A stretch of DNA of 35,125 nucleotides from an uncultured Treponema sp. (GTDB taxonomy: Bacteria > Spirochaetota > Spirochaetia > Treponematales > Treponemataceae): contig CAKZZR010000139.1 in NCBI GenBank assembly GCA_937885475.1, positions 1 through 35,125 on the forward strand. Reading direction: 5' to 3'. Made by a program: the position numbers and the translations under genes. The first letter of the stretch is position 1. The number at the start of each line of letters is the position of its first letter. Below, piece by piece: positions 6,636 to 14,529 of the stretch. Under the pieces are notes generated by a model. The model saw only the letters and a list, made by a program, of their open reading frames with translations. It was not told where the DNA came from and made no database searches.

Positions 6636-8102
6636 ATGAGCGAATACAATTACAAAGAAGTCTGGCAATATGCTATGAACCAGATAAAAGATGAATTAAA
6701 AAAAGAAGAAAAAGAATCAGAATTCATCTTGTGGTTTAAAATGGAATATATAGAAGACACAATCGATAAAATTTCCGTTTCAGTTCCCTCAGATTTCATG
6801 TGGCAAAAAATGAAATCAAAAGGAAACGTTCAGAAGGTTGAGCAGACAATACAGCAGCTTACCGGACAGTCAAAAATTGAAATTGTACCCTTTTTTAACA
6901 TGCAAACTCCATCTTCTTCAGAATCACAAAAATCAGATTCCGTTGAATATAAAATTCAAAAAAATCAAAGCACAACAATACGTGAAGAAATTCCCGCTGA
7001 ATACAGCGAATATAAAGAACTTAAAGAAGAAACTCCAAAAAAGAAAAAAAATCTTCCAAAAAATTCAACGCTCAATGAAAATTTTACGTTTGAATCATTT
7101 ATTCCAGGCGAAGGAAGCTCAAGCAAATTTGCATACAACGTTGCCATTTCGGTTGCAGAAAATCCAGGAAAAAAAGCAAACCCAATTCTTTTATACGGCG
7201 GCGTAGGCTTAGGAAAAACCCACCTTATGCAGGCAATCGGAAACAGAATCTTGGAAAATTCAAGCGGAAATCTCAAGATTTGCTACATTCAGGCAGAATC
7301 CTTCTTGAACGAATTCACCTCTTCTCTTTTAAATCGCAATTCTGAAAAATTCAAGACAAAATACCGCAATCTGGACGTCCTTCTTTTGGACGACATTCAC
7401 TTTTTACAGAACAAACAAGGAATTCAAGAAGAGCTTTTTTATACGTTTGAAGCACTCCACAAAAAAAATGCCCAGATGGTTTTTACCTGTGACCGTCCGC
7501 TTAAGGAAATTCAGAACATGGCGGATCGCCTTGTAAGCCGCCTTGGAAGCGGAATGTGTATGGATCTTCAGCCACCGAATTACGAAACTCGAAAAGCCAT
7601 AATTCAGAAAAAACTGGAACTAAAAGGTAAGGATTTAACTGAGGAAGTCATAGATTACATTGCGCGAACCATAGAAACCAATATCCGCGACCTTGAGTCT
7701 GCATTGAATAAGGTACTTGGATATGCAGAATTTGTAGACTCAAGCGTTACCATAGAAATTGCCCAGCAGCAACTTTCTGACATTTATAGTGAGCCTTCAG
7801 TAGGAAACATATCTATAGAAAACATCATGAAGGTAGTTTCCGAAAATTATCAAATTTCCGTCTCAGACATAAAGGGCAAAAAGCGTGACAAAAAATATGC
7901 GTCCGCGCGGTTTATAGCAATCTATATTGCCCGCGAAATGACGGAATATTCATTTACAGAAATAGGCAATGAATTTGGCGGCCGAGATCATTCTTCAATC
8001 ATGCATGCGTACAATTCAATTCATGATAAAATACAAACGGACGCAAGCTTTTCTTCGCGCATAAAAATTCTTATGGAAGAAGTTAAAAAGTTTAAAAATT
8101 AA
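6636..8102 (+). CDS. dnaA: Chromosomal replication initiator DnaA
   Basis: DnaA (488 aa) binds DnaA boxes at oriC, oligomerises with ATP and opens the origin. Domain I (about 1-90) is followed by a variable lysine- and serine-rich linker (about 91-150). The AAA+ core has Walker A GGVGLGKT (188-195) and Walker B LLLDDIHF (249-256). Domain IV carries the box-binding signature GGRDHSSIMHAYNSI (448-462). The start is fixed by homology at the N terminus and by the promoter 8 nt upstream; there is no ribosome-binding site. It is the first gene of the origin cluster and is followed by the probable oriC. Confidence 0.98.
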   Translation: MSEYNYKEVWQYAMNQIKDELKKEEKESEFILWFKMEYIEDTIDKISVSVPSDFMWQKMKSKGNVQKVEQTIQQLTGQSKIEIVPFFNMQTPSSSESQKSDSVEYKIQKNQSTTIREEIPAEYSEYKELKEETPKKKKNLPKNSTLNENFTFESFIPGEGSSSKFAYNVAISVAENPGKKANPILLYGGVGLGKTHLMQAIGNRILENSSGNLKICYIQAESFLNEFTSSLLNRNSEKFKTKYRNLDVLLLDDIHFLQNKQGIQEELFYTFEALHKKNAQMVFTCDRPLKEIQNMADRLVSRLGSGMCMDLQPPNYETRKAIIQKKLELKGKDLTEEVIDYIARTIETNIRDLESALNKVLGYAEFVDSSVTIEIAQQQLSDIYSEPSVGNISIENIMKVVSENYQISVSDIKGKKRDKKYASARFIAIYIAREMTEYSFTEIGNEFGGRDHSSIMHAYNSIHDKIQTDASFSSRIKILMEEVKKFKN

Positions 8103-8346
8103 AGACAAATTTGTTCATAATATGATAAAATGTTGTGGAAAAATTGTGAACAAATATTCAAATTCCGTTGAATTTGTGAATTTGTCTATAATATGTTAAT
8201 AAGAATTCGTGACTTATTAACAACTTAATTACTTTAATTATAAGTATTTAAGTTATTTTTCCACTTTAAACACGACCTTATTATTAAATTTACTAAATTT
8301 ATAAATTTAATAAATTTTAGGTTCATAAAAAAGTAATTCTTTTATA
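8103..8346. other. oriC: Probable origin of replication, oriC
   Basis: The dnaA-dnaN gap holds several degenerate DnaA boxes (consensus TTATNCACA). On the minus strand: TTTTCCACA (8134-8142), TTGTTCACA (8145-8153) and TTATTAACA (8194-8202). On the plus strand: TTGTTCATA (8111-8119), TTATTAACA (8214-8222) and TTTTCCACT (8257-8265). The two TTATTAACA sites face each other. Next to the boxes is an unwinding-type tract with AAATTTA at 8286-8292, 8295-8301 and 8303-8309, and AAATTTT at 8312-8318. Position and content fit an origin; no box is a perfect match. Confidence 0.75.
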
Positions 8347-8356
8347 GGAGTTCTAT

Positions 8357-9460
8357 ATGAAATTTTCATTCGACCGTGATGCAATGATAAAGGAAGTTGC
8401 AATTGCTCAGGAAATCATAACAAATAAAAGTCCGATTTCTATTCTTTCCAATATTCTTCTTATTGCAAAGGACAACACTCTTACAATAAAAGCTTCCGAC
8501 ACGTCGGTAAATTACATAACTCAAATTCCTGTAGATATTACTGAAGAAGGAAGCACTACCATTTTCTGTGATAAATTCATGAGCATACTTTCTTCCTCTC
8601 CAAACGGAGAAATTGAATTTGACCAGCAGGACATAAAAGTAACAATTAGACCAGTTGCAAAAAAGATAAAATTTCAGCTTAAAAGCATCGCAAGCGAAAA
8701 ATTCGCCGAAATTCCGGTTGCAAACGATGTTCCTTTCTTTGAAGTTCCTTCAAAGGATATAAAAGAAATGATTCAGCAGACGATTTTTGCCGTTTCAAAT
8801 GATCCTAACCGTTATTTTATGACAGGTGTTTATTTTACCAAAAAGGACGACAAGCTTGTTATGGTTTCTACTGATGCACGCCGTCTTTCTTATGCAGAAA
8901 AGGCTGTTGACGCAGGAATTAATTTTGAGTCTGCAATAGTTCCTACAAAAATTCTCAAATGTATTCTTAAGAATGCACCAGATGAAGGAAATATTCAGCT
9001 TGCGATTGTTGATAAGTTGATTTTTGCGCGCTTTGGAAGTTATGAATTCTCCTCTAAGCTTTTGGATGGTCAGTTCCCTAATTATCAGAAGGTAATTCCA
9101 GAAAGTCAGGCACACTACTTTAAAGTAAACAAGCTCGACCTTGAGTCTGCTCTTAAGAGAACGGAAATAATGGTTGACAAAAAAGTGAATAGAATCGTGT
9201 TCAAAATTTCAAACGGAACGCTTACGCTTATTTCTCCGGAATCAGAGCTTGGAACCGCCGACGAGGAAATTCCATGTGAATATGACGGCGAAGAGATTAC
9301 GATTGCGCTTAACAGCAGCTATATTTCGGAGCCTCTTCGCAACATTAAGACGGAAGAAATTGTGTTTGAATTTACGGAGGCAATGAGAGCCGTTACCGTT
9401 CGTCCTGAACCGGCTGCTGACTACTTCCATATTGTAATGCCGATGAATTTGAACAATTAG
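8357..9460 (+). CDS. dnaN: DNA polymerase III sliding clamp, beta subunit
   Basis: DnaN (367 aa) forms the dimeric ring that tethers DNA polymerase III to DNA. It is full length and has the three repeated clamp domains. Recognisable segments include 'DKFMSILSS' in domain 1, 'FAVSNDPNRYFMTGVYF' and 'VSTDARRLSYAE' in domain 2, and the C-terminal 'YFHIVMPMNL', which forms part of the protein-binding pocket. AGGAG lies six nt before the ATG. A strong hairpin terminator begins 20 nt after the stop, so it appears to be a separate transcription unit from recF. Confidence 0.98.
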   Translation: MKFSFDRDAMIKEVAIAQEIITNKSPISILSNILLIAKDNTLTIKASDTSVNYITQIPVDITEEGSTTIFCDKFMSILSSSPNGEIEFDQQDIKVTIRPVAKKIKFQLKSIASEKFAEIPVANDVPFFEVPSKDIKEMIQQTIFAVSNDPNRYFMTGVYFTKKDDKLVMVSTDARRLSYAEKAVDAGINFESAIVPTKILKCILKNAPDEGNIQLAIVDKLIFARFGSYEFSSKLLDGQFPNYQKVIPESQAHYFKVNKLDLESALKRTEIMVDKKVNRIVFKISNGTLTLISPESELGTADEEIPCEYDGEEITIALNSSYISEPLRNIKTEEIVFEFTEAMRAVTVRPEPAADYFHIVMPMNLNN

Positions 9461-9480
9461 AATACGTAATTTATGAAGCA

Positions 9481-9522
9481 AAGACCTTGAATTATGTTGA
9501 CAATTCAAGGTCTTTTTTTTTT
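9481..9522 (+). terminator. Strong intrinsic terminator of dnaN
   Basis: AAGACCTTGAATT (9481-9493) pairs perfectly with AATTCAAGGTCTT (9502-9514) across an 8-nt loop, and T continues to 9522. It sits between dnaN and recF and contains the -35 of the recF promoter. Confidence 0.92.
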
Positions 9523-9533
9523 AATGAATCCGT
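9497..9533 (+). promoter_or_regulatory. recF promoter embedded in the dnaN terminator
   Basis: A perfect -35 TTGACA (9497-9502) spans the loop and the first base of the 3' stem of the terminator. After exactly 17 nt comes TTTAAT (9520-9525), which overlaps the end of the T-tract. The recF ATG follows 8 nt later, the same spacing as at dnaA. No ribosome-binding site is present. Confidence 0.6.
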
Positions 9534-10640
9534 ATGCCGTTTCTTTCTCTTTCTTTATATAATTTTAGAAATCTCAAAAACGACAAAATTGACTTGTATT
9601 CTCGCGAAATTTATTTTGTGGGTCAAAACGGACAAGGAAAAAGTAATCTTTTGGAATCTCTTTATTATTCGGCATATGGTTCGTCGTTCAGAACACATTC
9701 CGACGCGCAGATTATAAAAGAGGGAGAGCAGAATTTTTCGCTCCGTGCGCTTTATACAAACGACAAGGAAAGCACGCAGCAGATAAGCATTATTTATGAT
9801 AAGAATAAAAAAATTATAGAAAAAAACGGAAAGCGTATAAAAGACCGCAAGGAGCTTATAAATACTATTCCATGTGTTGTTTTTTGTCATGATGACATGA
9901 GATTTGCTACAGGCGAGCCGGAATTTCGCCGCTTTTTTTTAGACCAGTCTCTTACAATGTACGATGGCTTATATATAGATGATCTGCGCAATTATCGCAA
10001 AATTCTTAAGACACGCAATCTTCTTTTAAAAGAAAACAAATACGACATGCTGGACATCTATGATTTGCAGCTTGCTCAAAAGGGCTTGGAAATTCAAAAA
10101 AAGCGCAAGACGGCAATTTTTCAGTTCAATGAAATTTTTGGAAAATTATACGAGCAAATTTCCGGCATTCAGGGAATTTCCATTTCGTATGTTCCTTCAT
10201 GGAAGGAAATTAAGGACGAAGTTGGTACCAAATTTCCAACGGTAAACGACATTCTTTTTGTTCTTAAAGAAAAACGAGAGCAGGACAAGATAATGTGCAC
10301 TACCCTTTCGGGACCGCACCGCGACAAAATAATTTTTATAAAGGACGGAAAGCAGTTTATTCCTACGGCTTCCACTGGGCAATGCCGTCTTATTTCTCTT
10401 TTGTTGCGCGTGGCACAGGCAGTTTACTACACGCGCATTACCGGCTCAAAGCCAGTTTTATTGATGGACGACGTAATGCTTGAGCTTGATCCAGAAAAAC
10501 GCGCACGTCTTACGTCCATGCTGCCAGAATACGAGCAGCTTTTTTGTACGTTTCTTCCTGGTGAACCGTATGAGCGCTACAAAAAAGAAACGACGCGGGT
10601 TTTTAATGTAACGAATGGAGAATGGAATGAGCAAAAATGA
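9534..10640 (+). CDS. recF: DNA repair and replication protein RecF
   Basis: RecF (368 aa) is an SMC-like ATPase that loads RecA at gaps with RecO and RecR. Walker A is GQNGQGKS (30-37), the signature-like region is STGQCR (280-285), and Walker B lies in LLMDDVMLELD (309-319). The LSGPHRDKI segment (258-266) is typical of the family. An ATG at 9524 is out of frame, so 9534 is the only sensible start. It has no Shine-Dalgarno sequence and lies directly after a terminator, so expression depends on the embedded promoter or on readthrough. It overlaps the DUF721 gene by 14 nt. Confidence 0.96.
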   Translation: MPFLSLSLYNFRNLKNDKIDLYSREIYFVGQNGQGKSNLLESLYYSAYGSSFRTHSDAQIIKEGEQNFSLRALYTNDKESTQQISIIYDKNKKIIEKNGKRIKDRKELINTIPCVVFCHDDMRFATGEPEFRRFFLDQSLTMYDGLYIDDLRNYRKILKTRNLLLKENKYDMLDIYDLQLAQKGLEIQKKRKTAIFQFNEIFGKLYEQISGIQGISISYVPSWKEIKDEVGTKFPTVNDILFVLKEKREQDKIMCTTLSGPHRDKIIFIKDGKQFIPTASTGQCRLISLLLRVAQAVYYTRITGSKPVLLMDDVMLELDPEKRARLTSMLPEYEQLFCTFLPGEPYERYKKETTRVFNVTNGEWNEQK

Positions 10641-11169
10641 CGTTATCTCGTGTTCAGAAATGATAATGACCACATTCACCAGCATTGAAAAAGCGACGCT
10701 TGAAAAAAACAATAAATTTTTCAATTCATGGAAAACGATAATCACAAAAATAAGCGGTTGCGGGCAAAATTTGTACGAGCATTCTAAAATAGTGGACACA
10801 AAAAACGGAATTCTGTTGATAGAGACTGATCATCCCGGCTGGAGTCAGATGATGCAGATGAACAAAAAATTCATTCTGCGCGGACTTGAGATGTACGTTC
10901 CTGAAATGAAAATAAAATCGCTCGCCTTTAGAATAAAAGGCAGCAATGCAATGCTGTGCGGCGCTTCGGACGGAGAATATGAAAAGCAGCTTGCAAAGGA
11001 AAATCAGCGTCTGAGCAAAAAGATAGAGGAAGAAGAAACTGTTCTTAAGAAGTATGAAAAATCAGACGATAATCAAAGTAATGAAAAAAGTAACGAAATT
11101 CCGCAGGAACTTTTAAACAAGTTTAAAAGCATGGAGCAAACCATGTTGACCAAAAATCGGAATAAGTGA
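10627..11169 (+). CDS. dciA: DUF721/DciA-like replicative helicase loader
   Basis: This 180-aa protein occupies the slot after recF where spirochetes and many other bacteria carry a DUF721 (DciA) protein. DciA interacts with the replicative helicase DnaB and helps load it. Residues about 20-105 fit the DUF721 KH-like domain, with 'FFNSWKTIITKISG', 'ILLIETDHPGWSQMMQMNKKF' and 'IKSLAFRI'. The rest is a charged coiled-coil tail. An ATG at 10615 is in frame, but the ATG at 10627 has GGAG six nt upstream and is preferred. Homology is moderate; position strengthens the call. Confidence 0.75.
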   Translation: MSKNDVISCSEMIMTTFTSIEKATLEKNNKFFNSWKTIITKISGCGQNLYEHSKIVDTKNGILLIETDHPGWSQMMQMNKKFILRGLEMYVPEMKIKSLAFRIKGSNAMLCGASDGEYEKQLAKENQRLSKKIEEEETVLKKYEKSDDNQSNEKSNEIPQELLNKFKSMEQTMLTKNRNK

Positions 11170-11191
11170 TATATTTTTTTACCATATTTTG

Positions 11192-11216
11192 ATATTTTAT
11201 AATTCGCATAAAATAT
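11192..11216 (+). promoter_or_regulatory. Promoter region of the rpmH operon with an AT palindrome
   Basis: TATAAT (11198-11203) is a likely -10 about 45 nt before rpmH. It overlaps an exact palindrome: ATATTTTAT (11192-11200), 7 nt, ATAAAATAT (11208-11216). No convincing -35 is visible (only a T-run). Confidence 0.45.
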
Positions 11217-11247
11217 ACGGATTTTATTTATAAGGAGCATTGGACTT

Positions 11248-11403
11248 ATGTTACGTACATATCAACCAAGCAAAGTTAAACGCAATAGAAAATTTGGTTT
11301 CAGAGCACGCATGGCTACAAAGGGTGGCCGCAAAGTTCTTGCACGTCGTCGTGCAAAGGGACGTGCTAAGCTTTCAATTTCTGACGAAAAAAAGCCTTAC
11401 TGA
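11248..11403 (+). CDS. rpmH: 50S ribosomal protein L34
   Basis: The 51-aa product begins MLRTYQPSKVKRNRKFGFRA and continues with the conserved RMATKGGRKVLARRRAKGRA core, the whole L34 protein. It is a very basic small subunit of the 50S particle. A few extra residues (LSISDEKKPY) extend the C terminus. AAGGAG lies about 10 nt before the ATG. The rpmH-rnpA-yidD-yidC-jag order is classic for bacterial origins, and L34 and RNase P protein are usually co-transcribed. Confidence 0.97.
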   Translation: MLRTYQPSKVKRNRKFGFRARMATKGGRKVLARRRAKGRAKLSISDEKKPY

Positions 11404-11415
11404 TATTGATTAGGG

Positions 11416-11778
11416 ATGGAAACAGACTTGATTAAAACAGGATTTTTTAAACGTGAGGAGCGGATAAAAAATCCTGTTACATTTAAGAAACTGTTTAAAA
11501 ACGGAAAAAAGGCAAGTATTCCCGGTGCCAAAATCTTCTATGAAGAAAATGGTACGGAAATGAACAGAGTTGGTTTTCCTTTGCCGCGCGGATACGGTAA
11601 CGCAGTGCAAAGGAACTTGTCAAAACGTTACAGCCGTGAAGTCTATCGTTTATTAAAAACACATCTGAACACCGGATACGATATGTTATTACTTGTGTAT
11701 CCCGGAAATGACTCGTTCAGCACGCGATGTGTTCAATTTCGTACATTGTTTCAAAAGGCAGGATTATTGAAGGAATGA
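11416..11778 (+). CDS. rnpA: Ribonuclease P protein component
   Basis: RnpA (120 aa) is the protein cofactor of RNase P, which trims the 5' leader of tRNA precursors. The family pattern is present: an N-terminal 'IKNPVTFKKLFKNGKKAS', then 'NRVGFPLPRGYGNAVQRNLSKRYSREVYR', where the Gly-Asn-Ala-Val and Arg-rich helix bind RNA. The usual 'VSKKVG' is replaced by 'LPRGYG', a mild oddity. The start is uncertain: AGGG abuts the ATG, and an in-frame TTG at 11428 is a possible alternative. The stop overlaps the yidD start. Confidence 0.93.
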   Translation: METDLIKTGFFKREERIKNPVTFKKLFKNGKKASIPGAKIFYEENGTEMNRVGFPLPRGYGNAVQRNLSKRYSREVYRLLKTHLNTGYDMLLLVYPGNDSFSTRCVQFRTLFQKAGLLKE

Positions 11779-11996
11779 AAAATTTTTTAACAAAATTTTT
11801 CTGCTTTTTTATCCGTATTTATCAAAAATATATTTCGCCTTTGTTCCCTGCTTGTTGCAGATTCACGCCTACGTGCTCTCAATACGCGCTGGAAGCAATT
11901 CAAAAATATGGTCCTGGTAAAGGAACCTTTATGGCAATCAAACGAATTTTACGGTGCAATCCATATTCTAAAGGTGGCTATGATCCGGTTCCATGA
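11775..11996 (+). CDS. yidD: Membrane protein insertion efficiency factor YidD
   Basis: YidD (73 aa) is a small membrane-associated protein that assists YidC-dependent insertion. It has the typical 'RIYQKYISPLFPACCRFTPT', the Cys-rich 'CSQYALEAIQKYG' and 'RCNPYSKGGYDPVP'. The ATG at 11775 overlaps the rnpA stop as ATGA, with AAGGA just upstream, and gives the standard length. A longer in-frame reading from 11727 would lie inside rnpA and is not needed. Confidence 0.95.
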   Translation: MKNFLTKFFCFFIRIYQKYISPLFPACCRFTPTCSQYALEAIQKYGPGKGTFMAIKRILRCNPYSKGGYDPVP

Positions 11997-12023
11997 CCGT
12001 TTTAAAGTCATCAGGAGAAAATC

Positions 12024-13793
12024 ATGACAAAAAATACGATTATTGCGATTATTCTTTCTACGATTGTGGTTTTCGCTTCTCTATTCATTCAGACAAAGTT
12101 GTTTCCAAATTCAACGCAGTATACGGACACGTCAAAAACTGAGCAGACGGCAGCTTCTGACGTGCAGAATGAGGAAAACGCAGGACATGAGGAATTTAAT
12201 GGCGAAAAAAGTTCCATTATAGTTGCGGAAGAATCTGAAAAAGAAATTACGGAAGAAGAAACGACCGTCGTAAGCACTCAAAAGGCGGAAATTATTCTTA
12301 CAAATCGTGGTGGAGACATAATCAGCTACAAATTGAAGGAGCATATCGACACTGACACAAAAGATGGAATTCAGATGGTCGATAATGTTTCGGCGCTTAA
12401 CCGCGCGTGTGCCGTTGCTTTTGGAGACGTGGACAGCAAAATTTCAAACGATTTATTTGCGCTTACAAAAGAAAACGACAACACATATCTTTTTACAAAG
12501 ACGTATTCAATTAAAAATGAAGACGGTTCGGTGAATAAGTTTGTCTTTGGAAAGAGATATACGTTCGATTCCGAAAGTTATATGTTCAAGCTGGAAATTT
12601 TATTCCATAGTCTTGAGGGCGACATTGCAAATTTGGGATACACGCTCAGAACCTCGCCGCAGATTGGTCCTCACTTCAATCCAAAATTGAACCGCTACGA
12701 AAACCGCCAATTCATTTCGTTCAATGGAAGCAAAGCAAAACGCCAGGTTATAAGCGCAAAGCAGTTCAAGATGTACAATAAGGAATACATTTGGAACGGA
12801 ATTGCCGGAAAATACTTTGTTGAGCTTGTCGTTCCAGAAAACACCGAAAAAATGGATTTTACGTATTATTCAACGCTTGTTGAAGTAAATGATTATTCAA
12901 ACGCGCAGGCAATTCTTGTGCGTAAGCCAATAAACGAAAATGACGTAAATGATTCCTACTTTATGTATTTTGGTCCACGCGACGAAAAAAATCTTAAGAT
13001 TTTTAATAATGCGGAAAAAAATTCATGGGCTGTGGGCGGACTTAAGCTTAACGAATGTATGAATTCCAACGGCTGGCTTGGCTGGCTTGAAACAGTTCTT
13101 AAATGGATTATGGAAGTAATCTATAAATTCGTCCATAACTGGGGAATTTCCATTATCATAATGACGATTCTTATAAAGCTTCTGATGTTCCCGTTTACGC
13201 GAAAGCAGTCAATGTCTACGCTCAAGATGCAGGAAATTCAGCCTAAGATGCAGGCGCTTCAGGCAAAGTACAAGGACAATCCGGCAAAACTTCAGGAAGA
13301 AATGGGAAAATTGTATAAATCTGCGGATTACAATCCGATGAGCGGCTGTCTTCCGATGCTCGTTCAGTTCTTGATTTTGTTTGCGATGTATAATCTGTTC
13401 AACAACTATTTTGAATTCCGCGGTTCTGTTTTCATTCCTCATTGGATTGAAGATCTTTCTTCGGGCGACAGCGTTCATACTTTGGGATTCAATATTCCGT
13501 TCTTTGGAAACCAGGTTCGCATTCTTCCGTTTATTTATCTTGTGTCACAGCTTTTGTTCGGAAAAATCACCGGAAACGGCGGAACTGCGGCGGCCGGCTC
13601 AACGCAGGCACAGATGCAGATGATGATGTACGGAATGCCGATTATGTTCTTTGTTCTGTTCTATAATGCGCCGTCGGGACTTTTGCTGTATTGGACGATA
13701 AGCAATATTTTCCAGATGGGTCAGCAGATTATAATCAATAATACGATGAAGAAAAAACGTGCCGAAATGGCATTGAAAAATAAAACAAAATAA
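12024..13793 (+). CDS. yidC: Membrane protein insertase YidC
   Basis: YidC (589 aa) inserts and folds inner-membrane proteins, alone or with Sec. An N-terminal membrane anchor (about 4-23) is followed by an acidic linker and a periplasmic beta domain to about residue 340. The conserved YidC/Oxa1 core begins at 'HNWGISIIIMTILIKLLMFP'. Its FTRKQS holds the conserved arginine of the hydrophilic groove. 'YNPMSGCLPMLVQFLILFAM' and the last two membrane segments follow. The C-terminal tail is basic. AGGAG precedes the start by eight nt. It is colinear with yidD and jag. Confidence 0.97.
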   Translation: MTKNTIIAIILSTIVVFASLFIQTKLFPNSTQYTDTSKTEQTAASDVQNEENAGHEEFNGEKSSIIVAEESEKEITEEETTVVSTQKAEIILTNRGGDIISYKLKEHIDTDTKDGIQMVDNVSALNRACAVAFGDVDSKISNDLFALTKENDNTYLFTKTYSIKNEDGSVNKFVFGKRYTFDSESYMFKLEILFHSLEGDIANLGYTLRTSPQIGPHFNPKLNRYENRQFISFNGSKAKRQVISAKQFKMYNKEYIWNGIAGKYFVELVVPENTEKMDFTYYSTLVEVNDYSNAQAILVRKPINENDVNDSYFMYFGPRDEKNLKIFNNAEKNSWAVGGLKLNECMNSNGWLGWLETVLKWIMEVIYKFVHNWGISIIIMTILIKLLMFPFTRKQSMSTLKMQEIQPKMQALQAKYKDNPAKLQEEMGKLYKSADYNPMSGCLPMLVQFLILFAMYNLFNNYFEFRGSVFIPHWIEDLSSGDSVHTLGFNIPFFGNQVRILPFIYLVSQLLFGKITGNGGTAAAGSTQAQMQMMMYGMPIMFFVLFYNAPSGLLLYWTISNIFQMGQQIIINNTMKKKRAEMALKNKTK

Positions 13794-13814
13794 TTACAAG
13801 ATGAGGAGTAATAT

Positions 13815-14513
13815 ATGACTTACGAATTTGAAGGAAAAACTGAAAAAGAAGCGATTGAAAATGCAGCCAACGAGCTTGGTCTTCAGAGGGATCAGTTTGA
13901 TGTTGAGATTCTTGAGACTCAGAAAAAATCACTTTTTAAGAACGGTTATGTAAAAATTGCCGTTCACACGGCGGACGATGTAGAGACAACGGCATCTCAG
14001 AATTCTTCGTTTGCGGCGGCTTCAAAGGTTGTTGCAAATCCTGTTCCACAGGGTGAATTTGAAGAAAAACTGGTTGATTTTGTGCAGACCATAATTGAAA
14101 AAATGGGCTATGACGCAAAGGTTGAGGTTGTGTTCCGCGAGGAAAAGAAGATTGGAATCAAATTGAATTCACAGAGTTCGTCAATTCTTATTGGCCGCAA
14201 GGGAAAGAACCTTGACGCATTGCAGCTTTTGGCAAATATTTATGCCGGCCGCCTTGGTCACGAGGAAATTCGCGTTATTCTGGACACAGAAAATTACCGC
14301 ATCCGCCGCGAAGAATCATTAGTTCGCCTTGCCTACACTACTGCCGACAAGGTTCATCAAAGCCACAAGTCCATTCTTCTTGAGCCGATGAATCCGTTTG
14401 AGCGCCGTCTTATTCATACAACGCTCAACGACATTCCAGATATCGACACAAAATCAGAGGGAGAAGGTCTGTACAAGCAGGTTCGCGTTCTGTACAAGGG
14501 ATTTGAGCGCTAA
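13815..14513 (+). CDS. jag: Jag/KhpB RNA-binding protein
   Basis: This 232-aa protein carries all three Jag domains. Residues 1-50 are the Jag_N domain ('FEGKTEKEAIENAANELGL'). A KH domain at about 80-155 has the RNA-binding loop LIGRKGKN (125-132). An R3H domain at about 160-225 has 'MNPFERRLIHTTL', with R197 and H201 in the R-x3-H motif. Jag/KhpB binds RNA and in other bacteria links to cell elongation and division, usually with KhpA. GAGGAG precedes the start. It sits in its usual place after yidC. Confidence 0.95.
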   Translation: MTYEFEGKTEKEAIENAANELGLQRDQFDVEILETQKKSLFKNGYVKIAVHTADDVETTASQNSSFAAASKVVANPVPQGEFEEKLVDFVQTIIEKMGYDAKVEVVFREEKKIGIKLNSQSSSILIGRKGKNLDALQLLANIYAGRLGHEEIRVILDTENYRIRREESLVRLAYTTADKVHQSHKSILLEPMNPFERRLIHTTLNDIPDIDTKSEGEGLYKQVRVLYKGFER

Positions 14514-14529
14514 AATACGGAGGATTTTT

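Noticed and set aside
11727..11774. Longer yidD start inside rnpA
   Set aside because: It adds residues not found in YidD proteins; the ATGA overlap at 11775 gives the standard protein.
14398..14529. Longer start for the exported protein at 14530
   Set aside because: The extension overlaps jag and would bury the signal peptide; GGAGG precedes 14530.
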